DNA of 5,986 nt, from assembly GCA_035457505.1 (NCBI GenBank), contig DATIBL010000109.1:1-5986 (forward strand), in the 5' to 3' direction. This document shows positions 1 through 5,345 of the stretch, piece after piece. The notes beneath the pieces are model-generated. The model was not told where the DNA came from, made no database searches, and worked only from the letters and a program-made list of their open reading frames with translations. The translations under genes and the position numbers were made by a program. Position 1 is the first letter of the stretch; each line of letters begins with the position of its first letter. Origin of the DNA: DATIBL01 sp035457505 (GTDB taxonomy: Bacteria; Patescibacteriota; Minisyncoccia; Phycocordibacterales; UBA6899).

Positions 1-828
1 GAGGTGCTGCTTTTTGTGAACGAATACCGCCCCGGTGACGAGGCGATCCCCGGCATCGTCGATCGGAAGATCACTCCCGGCGCAAAGCTCTTTTTTGCGA
101 GCGGGCAGTATCTCGAAGTCATCCATCAGGAGGAAGAGCGATTCTTCTTCCGCGCGAGCCTTCCACCCGACGCACTCTTTGCAGAAATCGAGCGCGAAGG
201 CGTGATGCCGATTCCGCCGTATATCAAACACTCACCGCTTTCGGAGACCGAACTGCGCACGAAGTATCAGACGGTCTTTGCAAAGCGCCCGGCCTCCGTC
301 GCCGCGCCGACCGCGTCGCTTCATTTTACCGACCGCATCTTTGCCGACCTCGACCAGCGCGCGATTGGGAGGACCTTTGTCACACTGCATGTCGGTGCAG
401 GAACCTTCGCCCCGATCAGCGAAAAGAATTTTTCCGAGCGGAGGTTGTTCCGCGAGTACTACGAGATCTCTGACCAAGCCGCAAGAGAGATCGAGGGGGC
501 GCAAGCCGAAGCGAAGATCATCATTCCGGTCGGAACCACAGCATGCCGAACGATCGAGTCCGCCGCAGTGCCCCGCACCGATGCTCGTGCACATGTCGTC
601 GCACCTGGCTCCCGCGCAACAGAGATCTTCATCTTTCCGCCGTACGAATTCAAAATCGCAGGAGGACTCCTTACCAATTTCCATATCCCCCGCTCGTCGC
701 TCATGCTCCTCGTCGACGCCTTTCTTGCGCACAAACATTCCAAGCGCCGTGTCCTCGAGCTCTACAAAGTCGCGATCGCGGAGCGCTTCCGCTTCTACTC
801 TTTCGGGGATGCCATGCTGATCCTCTAG
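1..828 (+). CDS. queA: S-adenosylmethionine:tRNA ribosyltransferase-isomerase, 5' end outside window
   Basis: QueA moves the ribosyl part of S-adenosylmethionine onto preQ1 in the wobble base of GUN-anticodon tRNAs, giving epoxyqueuosine in the cytoplasm. The visible part is 275 codons; the family is about 340-350 residues, so roughly 70 N-terminal residues lie upstream. The frame is open from base 1 (Glu codon), and the GTG at 4 is internal, not a start. Numbering Glu as residue 1, the family motifs seen are MPIPPYI (69-75), SVAAPTASLHFT (99-110), VTLHVGAGTF (127-136), VGTTACRTIES (177-187), LLTNFHIP (223-230) and YSFGDAM (266-272). Two places differ from the usual pattern: APTAGLHFT reads APTASLHFT, and the His/Met/His-rich stretch that normally precedes the Glu-x-Tyr region reads RRLFREYYEI. 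The gene is otherwise intact to its TAG stop and ends just before a shared hairpin. Identity is very secure. Confidence 0.96.
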   Translation, partial: EVLLFVNEYRPGDEAIPGIVDRKITPGAKLFFASGQYLEVIHQEEERFFFRASLPPDALFAEIEREGVMPIPPYIKHSPLSETELRTKYQTVFAKRPASVAAPTASLHFTDRIFADLDQRAIGRTFVTLHVGAGTFAPISEKNFSERRLFREYYEISDQAAREIEGAQAEAKIIIPVGTTACRTIESAAVPRTDARAHVVAPGSRATEIFIFPPYEFKIAGGLLTNFHIPRSSLMLLVDAFLAHKHSKRRVLELYKVAIAERFRFYSFGDAMLIL

Positions 829-835
829 CGCACGC

Positions 836-864
836 AAAAAGCCGAACAAAAACAGTTCGGCTTT
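836..864. terminator. Bidirectional intrinsic terminator between queA and the 161-aa gene
   Basis: A perfect 10-bp stem pairs AAAGCCGAAC (838-847) with GTTCGGCTTT (855-864) around a 7-base loop. Read on the minus strand the stem is followed by a T5 run (complement of 836-840), giving a good terminator for the leftward gene that stops at 875. Read on the plus strand it starts 9 bases after the queA stop but has only three Ts, all inside the stem, so it is weaker in that direction. Confidence 0.85.
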
Positions 865-874
865 AATGAAACAC

Positions 875-1360
875 TTAGGTGCGGGTTCGCTCGGTCACGC
901 GAGCGGCGTAGATCTTGGCGAGTCGCAAAGTCAGCGGGCTCACATGCGCAATCGGTGTTTCTTGGATGCATGCTCCCCCCGGGCAGGCAAGGAAGACAAA
1001 GAAGACCGGTCCGGAATCAGTCGAGCGGCGACCACCATAGACGATACCGGTGATCTCCACTCCCTGATATGCCGCGGGGTTCCGCGTTCGGATCTCATCC
1101 TCAAGCTCGACCACGTGCGTCCGATCAAGCGCGACGTGCGGACGCGTACCATCTGATCGGATCCACACATCTGGACGTCCACAGACCGGGACGCCAGAGT
1201 AGAGCGCATGCGCCGGGTTTTCAAGCGCGCGCTTTGTTGCGAGCGGATCGGGAGGTCGCATCGGCGAGCGCCGCTTGAGTCCGACCCAGATCGCAGTGCG
1301 CACAACAGCGAAGATGCAGATCACCAGAAATACGAACGGAATGAACCAGGAGTCGAACAT
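875..1360 (-). CDS. Unrecognised single-span membrane protein, 161 aa
   Basis: I do not recognise this family. The protein has a hydrophobic N-terminal segment (about residues 5-27) followed by Lys-Arg-Arg, which predicts one membrane span with the remaining ~130 residues on the cytoplasmic side by the positive-inside rule. The soluble part has three cysteines: C60, and C126 and C131 in a CPGGAC motif next to a short hydrophobic strand (FFVFL). The ATG at 1360 is supported by GGAGA (complement of 1367-1371) six bases upstream, and by a promoter at 1391-1418. The gene is third in line after the DUF2157 and GDYXXLXY genes, 75 bp after the GDYXXLXY stop, and ends 11 bp before a terminator. A link to that pair is inferred from position only. 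It is probably real, given its start signals, terminator and protein-like composition. Confidence 0.8.
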   Translation of the reverse strand: MFDSWFIPFVFLVICIFAVVRTAIWVGLKRRSPMRPPDPLATKRALENPAHALYSGVPVCGRPDVWIRSDGTRPHVALDRTHVVELEDEIRTRNPAAYQGVEITGIVYGGRRSTDSGPVFFVFLACPGGACIQETPIAHVSPLTLRLAKIYAARVTERTRT

Positions 1361-1366
1361 GGTCCG

Positions 1367-1371
1367 TCTCC
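1367..1371 (-). promoter_or_regulatory. Ribosome binding site GGAGA of the 161-aa gene
   Basis: On the minus strand GGAGA lies six bases before the ATG at 1360. It decides the start, since no other upstream start has comparable spacing. Confidence 0.7.
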
Positions 1372-1390
1372 AAAATAAAGTTCTCTCCTC

Positions 1391-1418
1391 GGTATAGCAC
1401 GAGCGCGAAAGGGCGCAA
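1391..1418 (-). promoter_or_regulatory. Extended -10 promoter of the 161-aa gene
   Basis: On the minus strand TATACC (complement of 1391-1396) is preceded by TGC, making an extended -10 element. A weak -35 (TTGCGC, complement of 1413-1418) sits 16 bases further upstream. The predicted start near 1384 gives a short leader that holds the ribosome binding site. The 161-aa gene can therefore be transcribed alone as well as by read-through from the two genes upstream. Confidence 0.55.
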
Positions 1419-1435
1419 GAAGTCGCGGATGTCGT

Positions 1436-2452
1436 CTACTCCCCTCTCCCCACGCGATCGACGCACGTGCGCGAACGATCCCACCACCCGCTGTCATACA
1501 CGGCGCACGTTCCTTCGCCGCTCGCGTCGATCTGATCATTCGGACAGAGCTTGCCTGACCCAGCACGATCGCTGATCACGTCGGGATAGTCCGTCTCCAT
1601 ATCGATGCCGACATGGTAGAGCGAATCAGAACAGCGCATATATTGGATCTGCTGCAGATACGGACTTGGGGCAAAGATCGGTACAGCCATTTCGCTTGCG
1701 GGCTTTTCAGGATCCATCTTGATCCGCGCGCGCTCGCCTTGCATCGCGTAGGCATCAAAATATTGCGGATACGCGCCAGTCTCGGCTTTGACTCGCGAAA
1801 GATACGCAACCACCTGTTCGAGAATCTTGCGGCGCTCCTGATCGCGCTCATACCCCTCGAGGCTTTTGCGCGCACGGGCAATGACATCTTCCTGCGTGAG
1901 AATCCCACCAAGGCCGCGTACTGTTCCCGATCCGTCTTCCGCGACGGAAACGCGAACAAGAAGCGCGCCGGTCCGCGCACTCCGTTCGAGCGCAAGCGCA
2001 TCATCGGGCGAAGTGAAGTACGACTCGATGCCATACTCGATGCCCGCGCCCGGCATCCAGCCGAAGCGTCCCCAGCTTCCATCCGGACTCGTCACCTTCC
2101 CCTCGAGATACACGCCCGACGTCGGCCGGGTTCCCGAATACGAGACGCCTTCCCATTCTCCAAAACTATTCGGCGCGAGCGTCACATAGACAGTCTCTCC
2201 ATATCCAAATTGGCGATCAGAGCGCTTAGGGTTCGCGCTCGAGATGTCGTAAGCGAGACGGACATAATTCCCGACCAAGAGATCGCGCGGATCAATCGGA
2301 ACGGTCTTCAAGACAACTTCGGTGCCGCCGCGGACTTTCATTTCATGCTGCACGACCATCCCGGCGATCAGCGCAAACTGCAGAAGGACAGCGAGAGCGA
2401 AGGCGATCTTCGTCTTCGGAGTCCACGTCGAGATTTGTGTTTGAGTATCCAT
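1436..2452 (-). CDS. GDYXXLXY-family membrane protein with pilin-like C-terminal extension, 338 aa
   Basis: The N-terminal half fits the GDYXXLXY family, whose function is unknown and whose genes commonly sit beside DUF2157/DUF4401 genes. It has one membrane span (about residues 14-34), then the signature GNYVRLAY (61-68, Asn in place of the usual Asp), then YGIESYF (140-146), a second family landmark. Typical members are about 180 residues; this one continues for some 140 more. The extra part starts with a charged helix (about 195-225) leading to TGAYP (225-229). It then has YHVGIDME (279-286), VYD (318-320) and four cysteines (274, 303, 316, 330). That order resembles the globular part of prepilin/pseudopilin proteins. 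With the anchor at the N-terminus, the soluble part is probably extracytoplasmic. The ATG lies 11 bp after the DUF2157 stop, with a pyrimidine-rich gap and no Shine-Dalgarno, so translation is probably coupled. The family call is firm; the pilin-like part is a pattern match by eye. Confidence 0.85.
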   Translation of the reverse strand: MDTQTQISTWTPKTKIAFALAVLLQFALIAGMVVQHEMKVRGGTEVVLKTVPIDPRDLLVGNYVRLAYDISSANPKRSDRQFGYGETVYVTLAPNSFGEWEGVSYSGTRPTSGVYLEGKVTSPDGSWGRFGWMPGAGIEYGIESYFTSPDDALALERSARTGALLVRVSVAEDGSGTVRGLGGILTQEDVIARARKSLEGYERDQERRKILEQVVAYLSRVKAETGAYPQYFDAYAMQGERARIKMDPEKPASEMAVPIFAPSPYLQQIQYMRCSDSLYHVGIDMETDYPDVISDRAGSGKLCPNDQIDASGEGTCAVYDSGWWDRSRTCVDRVGRGE

Positions 2453-2463
2453 AGAGAAGAAGG

Positions 2464-3918
2464 CTATGCTGCTGGCGCTGTTACCGACGCGTTTTTCATG
2501 CGCTCTGTGAGCTTGCGCCGGACGCGCTCAAGTCCGAATCCGAGTCCGAGTAAGACGACGCCTCCCATCATGAACGATCCGTAAGTGCCGAAATACAACG
2601 CGAAGGTGTCGATGTAGCGCGTCATGACAAAGACAAAGAACGCAAAGAGTCCGAGATTTACGAATGCGGTGCGATTGAGGAAGTACCCGAGCACGATGAG
2701 CGCGACCACCTCAGCGAGCAGAATGAAATTCCAGAGGAACATGTACGGATTCACGATGTGCTGATAGGACCACATCGTTCCCATGCCCGTCCCCGGGTCG
2801 AACGGAAACGCGATCGTGATCGCCACCGCGACAAGAACGCCACAGAGCCCCATCGTGCCGTAGCGCACAAAAGGCGCGAGGGTCTTCGCCGTGAGAATGT
2901 GCGCACCAAGACCGAGCGCCACGACGAGGAACACGACGAAGAAATAGCTCGGATCGAACGGCGCATGCGGAGCGATCGAAACAATCTCGCGAGTCGCGGC
3001 ATTCAGCACGTCATTGAACGAAAGAACATAAGTCGTCGCGAGAACGAGAAGCGCACCGAGACCGCTCAAGACGCGAGCGAAGTGCGCATGCGCGGTGCGA
3101 GCGAGATCGAGCGTCTCTGCCGCAAAGAGGAAGAGTACGCCGAGCGAAAGATAGATCGCAAAATACGTGAACCATCCGGTATCCCACACGCCGAGCGTTC
3201 CGCTGAACCACGCGATCGCACCAAGGAGCGTCGCAGCGAAAAGCTTTCCGCTCTTGGCGTGGAATGCGAGACCAGCATGGAGCGCGAGCGGGAGCAGATA
3301 CCAGTAGTGCGGATCGATCTGGCGCGTCGAGTGCCCAAAGATATCGAAGAGATCGTCGGACCCCCACTGCGCGACAAACGACCAGATGGTGAACAGCGCC
3401 ATCGAGAAGATCGCGAACCATTGCGAACGCAGCGTGAGCGCGGTTGCAAAGACGCCGATTCCCCAGAGGAGGAAGAGGCCGCCCGAATTCGATCGAATGT
3501 GATACATCTGTGCGACGAGCGCGATGCCAGCACCATAGAAGATCGTGCCGAGGAAGAGGAGTGCAGCGCCGGTCTTGCCGTATCCCTTGTCGGACGCAAA
3601 GATGCCCGCCGCATAGGATCCAGCAATGGAGCCTCCGATGAGAAGGAGTTTCACCATGTGCGAGAGGCCGTCCCAGTTGGAGCCGATCCAGAGAAGCACC
3701 CCAGCACCAAAAAGGATCGCGCCGAGTGCGGTAATGATCTGCACCATCCGCCCCTGCCGCTCCGCTTTGACCTTTTCCGTGTACGAAGCACCGTAGCGCT
3801 CCATGATCGCGTTCGCTTGATCCGCGGACACTACGCCAGAGGCGACCCAGCCGGCTGCCTCACCCCGAAGACGCTCGACAAACACGTCCGTGATATTCCC
3901 AGAAAGTTGACTTGTCAT
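2464..3918 (-). CDS. DUF2157-type multi-pass membrane protein, 484 aa
   Basis: The first ~60 residues are soluble and carry the DUF2157 pattern of a Trp followed by a short helix-turn unit (GWVASGVVSADQANAIMERYG region, about 23-43). Hydrophobic segments follow, with family landmarks LLWIGSNWDGLSHMVKLLL (about 75-93) and ALVAQMYHI (133-141). I count about 13-14 likely membrane spans up to residue 463, then a basic tail. The biochemical function of the family is unknown. The ATG at 3918 is chosen because the N-terminal domain begins there and because a promoter lies just upstream. The open frame extends further, to 4350, but that part is antisense to another gene and not protein-like. The next gene downstream is a GDYXXLXY protein, the usual partner, 11 bp away. 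No Shine-Dalgarno is at usable distance, and the predicted transcript starts at or next to the ATG. Confidence 0.88.
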   Translation of the reverse strand: MTSQLSGNITDVFVERLRGEAAGWVASGVVSADQANAIMERYGASYTEKVKAERQGRMVQIITALGAILFGAGVLLWIGSNWDGLSHMVKLLLIGGSIAGSYAAGIFASDKGYGKTGAALLFLGTIFYGAGIALVAQMYHIRSNSGGLFLLWGIGVFATALTLRSQWFAIFSMALFTIWSFVAQWGSDDLFDIFGHSTRQIDPHYWYLLPLALHAGLAFHAKSGKLFAATLLGAIAWFSGTLGVWDTGWFTYFAIYLSLGVLFLFAAETLDLARTAHAHFARVLSGLGALLVLATTYVLSFNDVLNAATREIVSIAPHAPFDPSYFFVVFLVVALGLGAHILTAKTLAPFVRYGTMGLCGVLVAVAITIAFPFDPGTGMGTMWSYQHIVNPYMFLWNFILLAEVVALIVLGYFLNRTAFVNLGLFAFFVFVMTRYIDTFALYFGTYGSFMMGGVVLLGLGFGLERVRRKLTERMKNASVTAPAA

Positions 3919-3926
3919 ACCTCTCG

Positions 3927-3936
3927 AGTATAGCAC
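3927..3936 (-). promoter_or_regulatory. Extended -10 promoter of the DUF2157 operon (leaderless start)
   Basis: On the minus strand the sequence reads TGC TATACT, with TATACT at the complement of 3927-3932. There is no convincing -35 hexamer, which is usual for extended -10 promoters. Only eight bases separate the -10 from the ATG at 3918, so transcription should begin at or within a base or two of the start codon. The GAGAGG stretch in this gap sits one base from the ATG, too close to serve as a normal ribosome binding site. Confidence 0.6.
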
Positions 3937-3967
3937 CTTGCGGGCCCTGCTTCGATGATCACAGGCA

Positions 3968-3996
3968 TTGCCGGACAAAAGGCGGTCGTTTATCAT
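3968..3996 (+). promoter_or_regulatory. Promoter of the 110-aa acidic protein gene (leaderless start)
   Basis: TTGCCG (3968-3973) and TATCAT (3991-3996) are separated by exactly 17 bases and match the vegetative sigma-factor consensus at 4/6 and 5/6 positions. The ATG at 4005 follows after eight bases with no Shine-Dalgarno, so a leaderless mRNA is predicted. The spacing from -10 to ATG equals that of the divergent DUF2157 promoter. Confidence 0.65.
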
Positions 3997-4004
3997 GCAA
4001 ACAT

Positions 4005-4337
4005 ATGAACAACGAAACAGCACCGCGCGATGAGCGCATTGCGGAGATCGCCAGCATGGATAATTCGGAGATCGAGGAGCTTTTGGGGCTCGACGAGGGT
4101 GATTCGTCGAATTCCGAGGAGGTTGCCGCAGCCCGACGGGGAGCAGAACGGCTCTCGGAGGCGAACCCCGATATGGATGCCAACGATCTTCTGCTTGCCG
4201 CATATTCCGAGCGCACAATGAACGACATTGAGATTCCGGACATGAATGTCGCGGTCGACGCCGAGGGAAATGTCGTCGGCATGGGACAAAATCCGCGGGA
4301 GGCGGCCGAGCAGGCCCGCAATCAGATGGGGCTCTAA
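4005..4337 (+). CDS. Unrecognised small acidic protein, 110 aa
   Basis: I do not recognise this family. The protein is soluble and very acidic: 26 Asp/Glu against 8 basic residues, all Arg. It has no Lys, Cys, Trp, Phe or His. The N-terminal ~35 residues look helical (DERIAEI, then SEIEELLGLDEGD), followed by a Ser/Asn-rich linker and another helix. Near the end, a stretch NVAVDAEGNVVGMGQNPREA (about 81-100) looks like a strand-turn-strand leading into a helix. There is no signal peptide or membrane span. The ATG at 4005 is preferred over the open frame back to 3912. The promoter lies between them, and the upstream residues (Cys/His/Arg-rich) look unlike the rest. The gene diverges from the DUF2157 operon and converges on the 46-codon gene. 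A role as a small binding or regulatory protein is possible but is a guess. Confidence 0.8.
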   Translation: MNNETAPRDERIAEIASMDNSEIEELLGLDEGDSSNSEEVAAARRGAERLSEANPDMDANDLLLAAYSERTMNDIEIPDMNVAVDAEGNVVGMGQNPREAAEQARNQMGL

Positions 4338-4362
4338 TCGAACCCCTCAAGCAAGAATTCAG

Positions 4363-4395
4363 AAAAACGAAGCGGCACCCAGAATGTGGGTGCCG
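4363..4395. terminator. Hairpin terminator between the 110-aa and 46-aa genes
   Basis: A perfect 9-bp stem pairs CGGCACCCA (4373-4381) with TGGGTGCCG (4387-4395) around the loop GAATG. On the minus strand the stem begins directly after the TAA of the 46-codon gene and is followed, five bases on, by a T5 run (complement of 4363-4367). On the plus strand it lies 35 bases after the stop of the 110-aa gene and is followed only by a weak T-rich stretch (TTAGTGTTTC). Termination is more likely efficient leftward. Confidence 0.75.
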
Positions 4396-4536
4396 TTAGT
4401 GTTTCAGGCGGAGTCCGGGATTTGCATGATACAAATGTCGGACAACTTCTCGTTCTTTTTTGAACATGCGCAGCGCTTCAATGAGCCGCCGCCGACGCTC
4501 CGCTCTGGAGCGGATATAGGTCACTTGCGTTTCCAT
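4396..4536 (-). CDS. Small basic protein, 46 aa, unrecognised
   Basis: This short frame starts METQVTYIRSRAERRRR and ends GLRLKH before TAA. The product has ten Arg and three Lys against five Glu, with a run of four Arg at 14-17, and is likely to form one long helix (about 9-37). There is no membrane span, cysteine or zinc motif. I do not recognise a family; a nucleic-acid or ribosome contact is a guess from charge alone. It is judged a real gene from its signals. AGAGGAG (complement of 4543-4549) is six bases before the ATG. A near-consensus promoter lies at 4565-4593, and a hairpin terminator adjoins the stop. It sits directly downstream of the hydroxylase gene on the same strand, but the promoter overlaps that gene's stop codon, so it has its own transcription. 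The alternative, a non-coding small RNA over the same interval, is less likely because of the ribosome binding site. Confidence 0.7.
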   Translation of the reverse strand: METQVTYIRSRAERRRRLIEALRMFKKEREVVRHLYHANPGLRLKH

Positions 4537-4542
4537 CCTTCG

Positions 4543-4549
4543 CTCCTCT
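4543..4549 (-). promoter_or_regulatory. Ribosome binding site AGAGGAG of the 46-aa gene
   Basis: On the minus strand AGAGGAG ends six bases before the ATG at 4536, ideal spacing. It is among the strongest ribosome binding sites in the window and is a main reason to accept this short frame as a gene. Confidence 0.75.
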
Positions 4550-4564
4550 GGAGATTCTGCTGGT

Positions 4565-4593
4565 AGTATACATTACTTCAGTATATTCGTCAA
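4565..4593 (-). promoter_or_regulatory. Near-consensus promoter of the 46-aa gene
   Basis: On the minus strand TTGACG (complement of 4588-4593) and TATACT (complement of 4565-4570) are 17 bases apart and each match the vegetative consensus at 5/6 positions. It is the best promoter in the window. The -35 contains the TGA stop of the hydroxylase gene. A second TATACT (complement of 4580-4585) lies 15 bases upstream of the first, inside the spacer. The predicted start is near 4558, giving a leader of about 22 bases. Confidence 0.75.
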
Positions 4594-5225
4594 ATGCCCT
4601 CCCTCGACCCCCTCGTGAACCCGAGCCGCTCCATTTCAGCACGATCAGAGGCAGTCGCAAACGCAAGCGTTCCGAGCAAATGATCGGCGAGAGGGAGAAC
4701 GACATTATAATTCGTCCCGTTGTGCGTGTGATGGAGAAAATGATGCCGAGCGAGGAAACAGAAAACCGCCATGCGACTCCACCACGGATGTCGCGGCTGA
4801 TGCATCTCGCGGTGCATAAGATTCCAAAGCTGATTGTGAACGATCGGGGTGAGCACAAAAATGATCGCGATCACGGGTGACACAAGCGCGATCACGAACG
4901 CAACCGGAACGAACCCGGCGAGCACGCGCGCCGTATCATCGATCGTGAATACGATGCTGATCTCGCGGCCGATCGGATCATCTTCGCGGTCGAATGCATG
5001 ATAGTACGTGCCGTGATGCAGCACCGCATGCTTATGAAAGATGCGATCATCTGCATGCTTTCGAACGGATGGAAAAACGTGCGCAAAAAAATCTGTGTGC
5101 ATGATGTATCGATGCACGCCCCATTCAAAGAGCGAGCCAAACACATACACCAGCGCAAGGCCGATGGCGATCTCGGAGGACCACCCGGCAAGGTCAGATG
5201 GAAATGGGGCGAAAGAAAGAGTCAT
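4590..5225 (-). CDS. Fatty acid hydroxylase/sterol desaturase-superfamily membrane enzyme, 211 aa
   Basis: Members of this superfamily are membrane di-iron enzymes that hydroxylate or desaturate lipids, sterols or carotenoids using oxygen. The histidine boxes are clear: HRYIMH (38-43), HAVLHH (66-71), HREMH (138-142) and HFLHH (162-166), followed by NYNVVLPLADHLLGT (172-186), the usual C-terminal landmark. Hydrophobic spans lie at about 16-35, 100-115 and 115-135, with a shorter one near 152-160, so it is an integral membrane protein with the boxes facing the cytoplasm. The substrate cannot be told from sequence. The ATG at 5225 is the only usable start near the first span. The open frame continues to 5345, but that part covers the coaD terminator and this gene's promoter. 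No clear Shine-Dalgarno is seen. The frame is intact to TGA. The 211-aa length is normal for compact members. Confidence 0.87.
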   Translation of the reverse strand: MTLSFAPFPSDLAGWSSEIAIGLALVYVFGSLFEWGVHRYIMHTDFFAHVFPSVRKHADDRIFHKHAVLHHGTYYHAFDREDDPIGREISIVFTIDDTARVLAGFVPVAFVIALVSPVIAIIFVLTPIVHNQLWNLMHREMHQPRHPWWSRMAVFCFLARHHFLHHTHNGTNYNVVLPLADHLLGTLAFATASDRAEMERLGFTRGSREGI

Positions 5226-5251
5226 ATGACGAGAGCGAAAGTCATCCGACC

Positions 5252-5279
5252 AGTATATACGGAATACCGCAGACACCAA
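5252..5279 (-). promoter_or_regulatory. Probable promoter of the hydroxylase gene
   Basis: On the minus strand TATACT (complement of 5252-5257) fits a -10 element. A poor -35 (TTGGTG, complement of 5274-5279) is 16 bases upstream. The leader would be about 20 bases. The site lies between the coaD terminator and the hydroxylase ATG, where a promoter is expected. Confidence 0.5.
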
Positions 5280-5295
5280 GCGCAGCGCATGGAAC

Positions 5296-5319
5296 AAAAA
5301 ACGCCCCGACGTGGGGCGT
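5296..5319 (-). terminator. Intrinsic terminator of coaD
   Basis: On the minus strand a perfect 7-bp stem ACGCCCC/GGGGCGT (5301-5307 with 5313-5319) with a 5-base loop is followed by a run of six Ts (complement of 5296-5301). It begins 26 bases after the coaD stop and separates coaD from the hydroxylase gene. Confidence 0.88.
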
Positions 5320-5345
5320 GTACTTATGCTCGCGCATTTTTGCAA

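Noticed and set aside
1613..2584. Plus-strand open frame of 323 codons opposite the GDYXXLXY gene
   Set aside because: No recognisable motif and antisense composition; it runs across the boundary of two well-supported minus-strand genes.
2758..3933. Plus-strand open frame of 391 codons opposite the DUF2157 gene
   Set aside because: Its product is an extremely Arg/Glu-rich low-complexity string with no fold-like pattern, as expected for the antisense frame of a GC-rich membrane-protein gene; the minus strand has clear family motifs.
3912..4004. 31-codon N-terminal extension of the acidic protein
   Set aside because: It contains the promoter and overlaps the start codon of the DUF2157 gene; its Cys/His/Arg content is unlike the rest of the protein.
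3919..4350. N-terminal extension of the DUF2157 frame
   Set aside because: It would cover the divergent promoter region and the whole acidic-protein gene, and the Pro/Arg/Cys-rich residues do not resemble the family N-terminus.
5226..5345. N-terminal extension of the hydroxylase frame
   Set aside because: It begins just beyond the coaD terminator, reads through that hairpin and the gene's own promoter, and has no homologous character.
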